The notes beneath the pieces were generated by a model. It ran no database searches, was not told the DNA's origin, and worked only from the letters and a program-made list of their open reading frames with translations. Source: Chryseolinea serpens (GTDB lineage Bacteria > Bacteroidota > Bacteroidia > Cytophagales > Cyclobacteriaceae). Taken from it: a stretch of 64,000 nucleotides of DNA. Of the stretch, positions 56,001 through 62,614 are shown piece by piece; the stretch's first letter is position 1, and each line of letters starts with the position of its first letter. The stretch is from positions 372,001 to 436,000 of the forward strand of contig NZ_FQWQ01000004.1 in the NCBI RefSeq assembly GCF_900129725.1, given 5' to 3'. The position numbers were made by a program, and so were the translations under genes.

Positions 56001-56555
56001 GACGGCGACAACCGGATCACCGACAAAGACCGCACCTATCTGGGCAGTCCCATTCCCAACTTTGCGTATGGCTTCAGTACCAATCTGGAGTACAAAGGAT
56101 TCAGTCTGAACATGCTCTTCCAGGGGGTTCATGGGAACAAGATCGTGAACGTGAACCGCTACATCCTGGAGTCGAGCACCGATGGCGAAAACAAAGGGAC
56201 GGCGATGGTGGGGCGTTGGACAGACGCGAATCCGAATAGCAACTTTCCCCGCGCCATATCCACCGATCCCAACAACAACGACCGGGCTTCCGATCGCTTT
56301 ATCGAGAATGGCGCTTACTTGCGGTTAAAGAACATTCAGCTGGGCTACACGCTGCCCGGCAATGTCGCGGAGCGCATGCATCTTTCCAACATCAAAGTGT
56401 ACCTATCAGCGCAAAATTTGTGGACCATTACCAAGTACAGCGGCTACAATCCCGACATCGGCGCCCAAACGCAAAACAACACCAGCTATGGAATCGATAA
56501 CACCGTATATCCCAACAGTGTGACGTTCCTGGGAGGTATAAATATCGGGTTGTGA
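53001..56555 (+). CDS. SusC/RagA-type TonB-dependent outer-membrane receptor with STN domain
   Basis: 1184 residues. Signal peptide to about residue 28. An STN signalling domain lies at about 46-115 (LSVTFESKSLKEILFSLENV, NFQMSYKRIDKSNFLIL). A carboxypeptidase-like regulatory domain follows at about 163-245 (TVSGVITSDDGETLPGVNIL). The plug contains LSEVIVVGYGSQ, VDQALQGRMSGVYV and NPLATLNMADIESISVLKDA. The rest is the 22-strand barrel. It imports a ligand with SusD using TonB energy. The STN domain implies that it also reports ligand to FecR and the ECF sigma factor. Substrate not predictable. Confidence 0.95.
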   Translation: MKNFLHALPRLLFLTTILGSVLPPLAFGQEYASRVASSSQRRPRHLSVTFESKSLKEILFSLENVYHVSFNYDDDVLRDAYLKENFVWNKNEKLERILDRLLVNFQMSYKRIDKSNFLILSKRGEDSTESSKGVVSPTVGSNFQQTYLTQRLNEPMASTRTTIDFTVSGVITSDDGETLPGVNILLKGTSKGTTSDANGRYTLILPDAEGVLVFSFIGYTTREEAIGNRSTIDIKMTADTKTLSEVIVVGYGSQENKDVTGAVGAINGTKLATSAVPSVDQALQGRMSGVYVTTNSGEPGGGLSMRVRGMGGLGVSEPLYVIDGVIITYNASSSYGYKETANNPLATLNMADIESISVLKDASASAIYGARAGNGVVIITTKRGKSGAPRLSYEGYYGVQTVAKTLDVMDASEYASYSNDARTAAGLGTNLKFANPASLGKGTDWQDAIFRSAPIQNHQLSLSGGSDNSQYYISAGYMKQDGIITGSSFSRYSLRLNLDNKVTSWLKIGNSLTLSRSFNQSLTNNNGDRYAGIVAQALRRSPTLGIRNADGSWVGPDNSDLAYVGVINNPVMLATLNNEPNERLRALENFNVEIKLHKNLTFQTNLGVDYVLTNYNRFKPTFVEGALSNNKPEATSTKSTLSNLLAENTLAYKNTFNAKHKLEVLGGYTAQLSTSDVVSALSFFQLTNDLTTIDAGSPNPDRQASGSKSQTSYVSLLGRVNYAFADKYLLTANIRRDGSSVFTSQNKYGIFPSFSAGWRISEETFMKATPISNLKLRASWGQVGIDGSLGIGTEYATIGSGYKYNFGGKVVNGMTANRVPNTSLKWETVTQTDIGIDLGLLDNRLNFTADYFIKNYGDMITDKRMPIYAGMVSDAYYTNPISQPINSANVQNKGLELALNYQNRTMGGFSYSVEANMTTFSNKVISLTDDIIAGSTGNSDPGFLTRTTQGRSIGEFYGYVTDGIFHNQAEVDAANALDGQPTLYYQSSGTAPGDIKYKDLDGDNRITDKDRTYLGSPIPNFAYGFSTNLEYKGFSLNMLFQGVHGNKIVNVNRYILESSTDGENKGTAMVGRWTDANPNSNFPRAISTDPNNNDRASDRFIENGAYLRLKNIQLGYTLPGNVAERMHLSNIKVYLSAQNLWTITKYSGYNPDIGAQTQNNTSYGIDNTVYPNSVTFLGGINIGL

Positions 56556-56580
56556 CCAATGACCTCTAACTAAACAGCAT

Positions 56581-58026
56581 ATGAAAAAAATATATTTTAT
56601 AGCCGTCACGCTTCTGCTGCTGACCACAAAATGCGGCGATGATTTTTTGGTGCGTGCACCGTTGAACCAGATCACGGAAGAGAACTTCTGGAAAACCGAT
56701 CAGGACGCCACCATGGCCGTGAACGCCATCTACGATGCCCTGCAAACCGATTTGGGCTACCGACTCGGTGGCCTGATGTTCGGCGATGTGGCAGCCGACG
56801 ATATGACTTGCTTCGACGTGAATTGGTTTGTGCCACAAGATAACTTCACGGTCAATCCCAGCGATCCGCAGGTGCTCGCCGCCTGGCGCGCGTGGTGGGC
56901 GGGCGTTGCCCGTTCGAACGCTGTGCTGGACCGGGTGCCGGCCATCACGATGGATGAGACATTGAAGCAACGTCTTTTGAACGAAGCCAAATTCCTACGC
57001 GCGGTTTCCTACTTCAACATTGTGACCATTTGGGGCGACGCTCCGCTGATGGTGCACGAGTTGGAGCAGTCGAAAGTATTCACGGTGACACGCCAGCCTC
57101 AGGCAGAGATCTGGGCGCAGATTGAAAAAGATTTCACCGATGCACAAGGTCTTCCCTTGAGCTATCCCAACGAAGCTGGCCGTGCCACGAAAGGCGCTGC
57201 CATGGCATTCCTGAGCCGGACGTATTTGTACGAGAAAAAATGGCAGGAGGCAGCAAACAAAGCAAAGGAGGTTATCGATTTGGGCATCTACAATCTGCAT
57301 GATCAGTATATCAAGAATTATCAAACCGCTTTTGAAAATTCCGTCGAGTCCATCTTCGAGATCCAATACGTTGCCGGCACAGGCGGTTGGGGCAACAACG
57401 AAGGAAACTGGGTGCCCTCGTATACCGGCCCCGGAAACACGGCTTATGTTGCTTCCGGCGCCTGGGGTATTGTTCTTCCAGCGACAGCTTCCAAAGACAT
57501 CTACGAGGCTGACGATAACCGGAGAGCGGTAAATCTATTCGAACAAGGCTCGGTGTACAACAATACACCCTTCGATCCCAAGTGGAGTCAGACGGGGTTG
57601 ATGCTGGCCAAATATATCGTGGGTGATCTTCCGGTTGCCACGGAAGGCGCCATTGATGGTGAGCGCAACATGCCCATCATTCGCTATGCCGAGGTATTGC
57701 TCACCTATGCCGAAGCCCTCAATGAACTCGGTCAGACCACCACGGCAGAGTCCTATCTCAATAAAATTCGCGCGCGCGCTGGGCTCGATCCAAAAACGGG
57801 ATTGGACCAAGACGCTTTCCGAGACGCGGTCATGCAGGAAAGAAGAATTGAATTTTTTGGCGAAGGCCATCGCTTCTTTGACCTCCGTCGTGCCGGCAAG
57901 CTCGATGAGGCTGTACGAATCGATGCAGGCAAAGCAAATTATACCGAACCCAAAAATTTATACTTCCCCATCCCGCAGGCCGAGCGCGACCTCAATCCCG
58001 GGCTGGAGCAAAACACTGGGTACTGA
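56581..58026 (+). CDS. SusD/RagB-type nutrient-binding lipoprotein
   Basis: 481 residues. Signal peptide with Cys18 in LTTKCGDDFL; lysine at the -1 position is unusual for a lipobox, but the following GDDFL and the family place fix the Cys. SusD elements: QITEENFWKTDQDATMAVNA, NEAKFLRAVSYFNIVTIWGD, RGLYEKKW-type TPR helices, and the C-terminal ERRIEFFGEGHRFFDLRRAG. It caps the SusC barrel on the cell surface and captures ligand. Last gene of the operon. Confidence 0.94.
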   Translation: MKKIYFIAVTLLLLTTKCGDDFLVRAPLNQITEENFWKTDQDATMAVNAIYDALQTDLGYRLGGLMFGDVAADDMTCFDVNWFVPQDNFTVNPSDPQVLAAWRAWWAGVARSNAVLDRVPAITMDETLKQRLLNEAKFLRAVSYFNIVTIWGDAPLMVHELEQSKVFTVTRQPQAEIWAQIEKDFTDAQGLPLSYPNEAGRATKGAAMAFLSRTYLYEKKWQEAANKAKEVIDLGIYNLHDQYIKNYQTAFENSVESIFEIQYVAGTGGWGNNEGNWVPSYTGPGNTAYVASGAWGIVLPATASKDIYEADDNRRAVNLFEQGSVYNNTPFDPKWSQTGLMLAKYIVGDLPVATEGAIDGERNMPIIRYAEVLLTYAEALNELGQTTTAESYLNKIRARAGLDPKTGLDQDAFRDAVMQERRIEFFGEGHRFFDLRRAGKLDEAVRIDAGKANYTEPKNLYFPIPQAERDLNPGLEQNTGY

Positions 58027-58559
58027 TAGTTTGGGTTGAAAGCGTGTGGGTCGTTTACGTAGACGATCCGCACCTTTCACCGGCTGTCGGTTAAGCATGT
58101 TAGTCGCGCAATTTGAACGCCACTAAGGGGAGAGGGTGCCGCCTGCAAAAGGCGACATTTTTTATTTTAGCGGCAGCAGGACTTTGCCGATTACGTTCCC
58201 TTTGAATTGAGTAGGCAAACCGCTGGCTTTTTTCATTCCTGAAGTTAGTTTTTCCCTGGTCATATTTGAAGGTGTCGCTCGGCTTGTCCTCATTCCCATT
58301 TACAACCCTTTAACAGTTATCGTATGAACAAAGCCGTTAAAATTCTCTTCTAGCTAAAAAGACGGTCAGGCTACACGTCTGGGCCGCAGCCTTTCTGGCG
58401 GGAGCTCACCCGCTACTCACCCGCCGCCCTGCCAAATCGATGTATTTGATGACACAGTGTGGTATGACATACAACACGCAAAAGAACAAACGAAAATGCA
58501 GTAGAGTATGCCTACACCCTTGTTGACAAAACTGATGCAAGGAAGGGAAGAATGGTTTT
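58027..58559. other. Spacer with hairpin and gene relics
   Basis: A hairpin stands directly behind susD (arms 58038-58054 and 58063-58078, 16 pairs with one bulge and two G-T pairs) without a T run. On the minus strand a 3' gene end is readable from about 58290 to TAA 58162-58164 (MTREKLTSGMKKASGLPTQF and on to LLPLK), without a start; I do not recognise it. An integrase remnant follows at 58312. The remainder up to the kinase gene shows nothing I can support. Confidence 0.5.
58312..58410 (+). pseudogene. Integrase N-terminal remnant
   Basis: ATG 58324 begins MNKAVKILF, then a stop (58351-58353), then LKRRSGYTSGPQPF. This parallels the start of the integrase at 46631 (MNKTLKILVYLKKRSGYTNG). 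The 11 bases AACAGTTATCG just upstream are identical in both (46617-46627 and 58312-58322). Only the arm-binding start survives; homology fades after about 58410. Confidence 0.75.
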
Positions 58560-59651
58560 CTATATCTCGTTTCCAAAAATTGGAAGCTCAATTGTTATTG
58601 TGGTGCCTTCATTCTCCTGACTGGTCACTTGTATTTCACCATTGTGTAAATCGACAATCTGTTTGACAATGCTTAGACCTAGACCTGTAGATTGTTCACC
58701 TTTTGTGCCTGGTCTACGAAGTTTTTTTGAGAACTTTTCAAAAATAAAGGGAAGGTGCTCGCGGCTTATTCCAATGCCTTGGTCTCTTATGATGATGAAT
58801 ACCGATTTATCATTTTTAAGTGTTGCTATGTTGATGTTTTTATTTTCCGGAGAGAATTTAAGCGCATTTGAAAGAAGGTTGTTAATTACTCTTGCGATTT
58901 TGGAGGCACAGAAGGTTGCTTCACAGCGGGCAGTGAAATCTGTTACGATATCCACTCCTTTTTCTTCAGCGTTTAGTTTAAATGTACTAATTGATTGAAG
59001 AATTATTTTGTTAATGTCTTGGTGTTCTTTTTCTAATTTGTAAGACTCATCTTCCAATTCGGCAATTTCAATTAATTCCGCAATAATAGTTTTGGCTGAC
59101 ACACATATCTGTTCGTGTAAGGCGATCAATTCGCTATACTTTGTCTCAAGACCTTCTTGGAATATCTTGGCTAGCCCGCTTAACCTATTCAGTGGAGCAT
59201 TCAAGTCGTGAGCCACCATGCTAAGGACTTCATTTTTTCTTTTGTTGTTTTCGTTGAGCTGATGAAGCTTTATTTCATTTTGCTTGCTTGCCGTAATATC
59301 CTGTTTTACGCCGATCACTCTCTCCGGGGAGCCGTCAGAATTGTAATAGATTCTACTTCTACTATTGACATAGATAATTTCGCCGCTGCTTTTTATGCAT
59401 CGATATTGGCAATTAAAATCAATTTTGTTTTTAAGGCATTCTGAAAAATATTCCATTACCCATTGAAAGTCGTCAGGATGGACAAGGGCTTGAAATTCTT
59501 CGACGCTATATCTTGGCTTCTTCTCCAATCCAAAGAGTTTTATGAAGTTGTCAGTACCGATCCAAGTGCCAGTTTTCATATCAGTTTCATAACATCCAAT
59601 ATTGGCGATTTCTTCGATCACAGGTAAGAGTTCGGCTGATCTTTTTACCAT
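58560..59651 (-). CDS. PAS-domain sensor histidine kinase
   Basis: 363 residues, no membrane segment. A PAS domain with PAC motif occupies residues 10-122 (GTDNFIKLFGLEKKP, CQYRCIKSSGEIIYVNSRSR). The H box is SMVAHDLNAPLNRL with His148. The ATPase domain has the N box VINNLLSNALKFS, G1 IIRDQGIGIS, FEKFSK and G2 STGLGLSIVKQIV. Cytoplasmic sensor. No response regulator is adjacent; the single-domain regulator at 45.2 kb is a distant candidate. The gene is visibly richer in A and T than its neighbours, suggesting acquisition. Confidence 0.92.
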   Translation of the reverse strand: MVKRSAELLPVIEEIANIGCYETDMKTGTWIGTDNFIKLFGLEKKPRYSVEEFQALVHPDDFQWVMEYFSECLKNKIDFNCQYRCIKSSGEIIYVNSRSRIYYNSDGSPERVIGVKQDITASKQNEIKLHQLNENNKRKNEVLSMVAHDLNAPLNRLSGLAKIFQEGLETKYSELIALHEQICVSAKTIIAELIEIAELEDESYKLEKEHQDINKIILQSISTFKLNAEEKGVDIVTDFTARCEATFCASKIARVINNLLSNALKFSPENKNINIATLKNDKSVFIIIRDQGIGISREHLPFIFEKFSKKLRRPGTKGEQSTGLGLSIVKQIVDLHNGEIQVTSQENEGTTITIELPIFGNEI

Positions 59652-60478
59652 AGCAATGGACGATTAGGTGGGCTATCGAATATAACGATTTTTCACGGGA
59701 CTTCTTTGAATTTTTGATTTGGCGTAGTCTTCGATCATGACATTAAGGCGACGTGAGAAATCACTGCTCACTGGCTTCCACGAGGCGTTTTACTGTTTGA
59801 TACTTTTTACAGTCTCCGCGTGACTTTTTTTTCAAATTGGGTTGAGCGTAATGCAGGTCTAAGCCTGCCCAAAAAAAGAGCCTTCTTAGCATTGTAGAGG
59901 CCTTTTGGGGAAAGCCGCTGGATTTTCTTTTCCCTACCGACAATGAAAAACAGAAAGCTCCCTTTCAATGGAAACAGTATTTAGTTACTTGGTCGGCTGT
60001 CTATCCATTATCTAAACCTCATACGTGATTTTAGCATTGAACCTTTTGAACCATGGGAATTTTTTAAATACGAGATAGTCTTGTTCACAACAAGCATAAA
60101 GGAGAAGATGGATTAGTTAGAGATAATAAACAGTGGGAATAATGGAATTGTGAAGGCGAAAAGGGAATGATTTGTCCCCAGTCTATGAGAGTGTAGTAAA
60201 GTGAGCCGTTTTGGCTGACACGCGTGCCTTCATTGAAAAACTTTTTGAAAGACAAGTATTCCAACAGGCATAACCTGTTTTGGGACCCGTTACGGTGGCA
60301 GTAACGATCCCGTTGGAAAATAAAACGTGATGATCTCAGTTTAAATGCCTACCTTGTAAGAGAACCAGAAACTCTCGTCCATTTCCTCTCCTCAAGATTT
60401 TCTTTTTTTTCTCACGTTCCGGTCCACTTTATCGGGACTCGTGGCAGTGTATTCTTATTATTCACCAAACCATTTTAC
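59652..60478. other. 827-base spacer without supported genes
   Basis: Base composition is AT-rich like the kinase gene. A 60-codon frame on the minus strand (59761-59943) has no start signal and no recognised motif, and may be degraded coding DNA. Inverted repeats: CTTGTT/AACAAG at about 60070-60084, and a 12-base imperfect hairpin at 60282-60311 (GGGACCCGTTAC with GTAACGATCCC, loop GGTGGCA). No RNA gene recognised. Confidence 0.4.
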
Positions 60479-61345
60479 ATGCGACAACTTAAGATCAGTA
60501 AACAGATTACAAACCGTGAGAGTCAATCTCTGGACAAGTATTTACAGGAAATATCTAAAGTGGATCTGATTACGGCTGAAGTTGAGGTAGAACTAGCCAG
60601 GAGAATAAGGGAGGGAGACCAAGTGGCTCTCGAAAAACTTGCCAAAGCGAATCTTCGCTTTGTCGTATCCGTAGCCAAACAATATCAGAATAATGGTCTC
60701 ACGCTCGGCGACCTGATCAACGAAGGAAATCTGGGCTTGATCAAAGCAGCCGGCCGGTTTGATGAAAAGCGAGGATTTAAATTTATCTCTTACGCCGTTT
60801 GGTGGATTCGTCAATCCATCATGCAAGCGCTGGCAGAACAATCCAGAATTGTGCGGTTGCCTTTGAACCGCATTGGTTCGCTCGCCAAGATTTCTAAAAC
60901 CTTTGCCGACCTGGAACAGAAATACCAGCGCGAGCCTTCCACCCAAGAGCTGGCGGACGTTATCGGTGTTACCACCGAAGAGATACTGGACAGTCTTAGA
61001 ATAGGCGGTCGACACGTTTCGGTTGACGCACCCTTTTTGCAGGGCGAAGAAGGCAGTCTGCTCGATGTCCTGTCCGATTCGAACGAGTCCAATCCCGAAT
61101 CCGCCATGATGGCCGAATCACTTATTCAGGAGGTACAGCGATCACTAGCGACACTGTCAACACGTGAATCAGACGTAATCAGTTTGTATTTCGGTCTGAA
61201 CCGGAAACAAGCGATGACCTTGGAGGAGATCGGAGACAAGTTTTCCCTGTCGCGCGAGCGGGTAAGGCAGATAAAGGAAAAAGCCACCAGGCGATTAAAG
61301 CATACCTCCAGGAACAGGACTTTGAGATCTTACCTGGGACAGTAA
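60479..61345 (+). CDS. SigA/RpoD-type sigma-70 factor (probable accessory copy)
   Basis: 288 residues, the short form typical of Bacteroidota. It begins [20 protein letters not shown] like primary SigA. Regions 2 ([40 protein letters not shown]), 3 and 4 ([20 protein letters not shown]) are complete. Region 1.2-linker residues and the region 3-4 linker ([20 protein letters not shown]) differ from the primary SigA sequences I remember, and it sits beside stress genes, so I suspect a second, stationary or stress-type copy. The primary factor cannot be excluded from this window alone. Confidence 0.85.
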   Translation: MRQLKISKQITNRESQSLDKYLQEISKVDLITAEVEVELARRIREGDQVALEKLAKANLRFVVSVAKQYQNNGLTLGDLINEGNLGLIKAAGRFDEKRGFKFISYAVWWIRQSIMQALAEQSRIVRLPLNRIGSLAKISKTFADLEQKYQREPSTQELADVIGVTTEEILDSLRIGGRHVSVDAPFLQGEEGSLLDVLSDSNESNPESAMMAESLIQEVQRSLATLSTRESDVISLYFGLNRKQAMTLEEIGDKFSLSRERVRQIKEKATRRLKHTSRNRTLRSYLGQ

Positions 61346-61416
61346 GCAGGCCCGAAATATTTACAATGATCGCCGACGATCAGAAAAAAGAATTTTTTTT
61401 ATTTAACTTTTATACT

Positions 61417-61611
61417 ATGCAAGGAATCGTAAAATTTTTTAATGAAGCCAAAGGATTTGGATTCATTACCCCGTCGAATTCACAAACTGACATTTTTGTC
61501 CACGTATCCGGTCTCGTAGATGAGATCCGTGAAAACGATGAAGTTACCTATGATGAACAGGCCGGAAGAAAGGGCATGAATGCCGTGAATGTTACAAGAA
61601 TAATGGATTAA
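61417..61611 (+). CDS. Cold-shock-domain protein
   Basis: 64 residues from ATG 61417; the open frame upstream is AT-rich leader. RNA-binding motifs are KGFGFI (RNP1) and DIFVHV (RNP2) in a single CSD fold. It binds single-stranded RNA and melts structure. It lies 71 bases after the sigma gene with a leader containing a GATCG/CGATC hairpin, and is closed by a terminator. Confidence 0.93.
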   Translation: MQGIVKFFNEAKGFGFITPSNSQTDIFVHVSGLVDEIRENDEVTYDEQAGRKGMNAVNVTRIMD

Positions 61612-61634
61612 GAATTCTTCTTTCATAACATGAC

Positions 61635-61665
61635 AAGGTCGACCCTGCGAAGGTCGACCTTTTTG
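61635..61665 (+). terminator. Terminator behind the cold-shock gene
   Basis: Perfect 10-base stem AAGGTCGACC (61635-61644) with GGTCGACCTT (61652-61661), loop CTGCGAA, followed by TTTT. Confidence 0.9.
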
Positions 61666-61757
61666 GTTTTACAATCGTTTTGATGTTTATCCCCGCAGCC
61701 GACGGGGTCCAAAATTGTTTTTTCGCCCAGGTTAACATGATAGACGACAACATCCTT

Positions 61758-62172
61758 TTATTCATACGAGAGCAAGAGCGGCGCTTCAGGAATACCCGAA
61801 CCGACCAAGGCACCGATAATGCCACCGGTGAGACCGCACGTGCTAAGCCTGCCGCATAGGTCCGGCTATAATAAGGCCAAGACCAGGAATAACCAGGCTC
61901 GTTCCCAACGCCGCTATCACGCCTGCAATGGCGCCGACGGTGCCGCCAATCGCAGAACCTTTTCCTGCACCTTCGGATGCCTTCGTGCCGATCTCAGTTT
62001 CTTGGTTCTCATCCGAAAAACTTGACTTCCTCGTTTTTTCAGACATGATCAAATCGATGTCATCATTGCTGTACCCGTTGTCCTGAAGGTCGTTGAAAGC
62101 ATTCTCTGCACTTGACCGGTCGCTGAACATACCCGTCAGCATCCTTTTGTTCACATTATCGTTTGTTTTCAT
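61758..62172 (-). pseudogene. Glycine-zipper stress protein (YflT/GSP17M-like) with frameshifted 3' end
   Basis: ATG 62172 opens 109 codons: an N-terminal domain (MLTGMFSDRSSAENAFNDLQ, YSNDDIDLIMS) and a Gly/Ala membrane-like stretch (GKGSAIGGTVGAIAGVIAAL), stopping at 61843. The family continues with further Gly-rich sequence and a GIPEE end. That continuation is readable in another frame (LTGGIIGALVGSGIPEAP, to a stop at 61758), so one indel near 61848 has cut the tail; the end after GIPE also looks shifted. The truncated product may still be made. Stress-response role by family only. Confidence 0.55.
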
Positions 62173-62614
62173 AAATATTTTGATTGTAGTTTAAAATGAG
62201 ACAAAAAAGCCCGACAAACTTTGTCGAGCGCTTTACCCTAAGGAAATACGGTGCCAAACGAACAGCGGCCTAAACAAGCAATTTTGTGGGATTTCAGGAT
62301 TCAGATCAGACATGTTAAGGGGATTTGTTTTTCATCATGGACATTAAATTTCTCAACGTTTCGCCAACTCGTACTCAAGAATTCTTCCGATAACCCGGCT
62401 ACATTTGCAAATGATGATTGAAAGTGAAAAAGTCCTGATTTCCGGCACCATGAAAGGAATATTTGCATTTATGAAGAGCCGGCCTCCACAACAAATTTCT
62501 CTCTTCTGCAATCGCCTACAACGAGGTTCTCTTTAGGCTTCATTAAAAGAAAAGGAGGGTACGTAATTTCAAAGGACTCCCTGAAATCACATACCCTCCC
62601 AGTCTAAAACTAAC
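62173..62614. other. Spacer with two terminator-like hairpins
   Basis: A hairpin CGACAA/TTGTCG at about 62205-62235, followed on the minus strand by TTTTTT, looks like a terminator for a minus-strand transcript, yet no gene lies between it and the OmpA terminator. On the plus strand TACATTTG (62400-62407) is a -7 match, and a 41-codon frame (62411-62536) follows too closely to fit it. No gene supported. Confidence 0.4.
62554..62599 (-). terminator. Terminator of the OmpA-like gene
   Basis: An 18-base imperfect stem (16 matches), 62582-62599 with 62554-62571, loop of ten bases, followed on the minus strand by CTTTTCTTTT. Confidence 0.8.

Noticed and set aside
58027-58559. Second copy of the tRNA-Arg 3' end as an attachment site
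   Set aside because: Searched by eye for the GGTTCGAGTCCCTGTCGGAT segment near the second integrase remnant; none seen.
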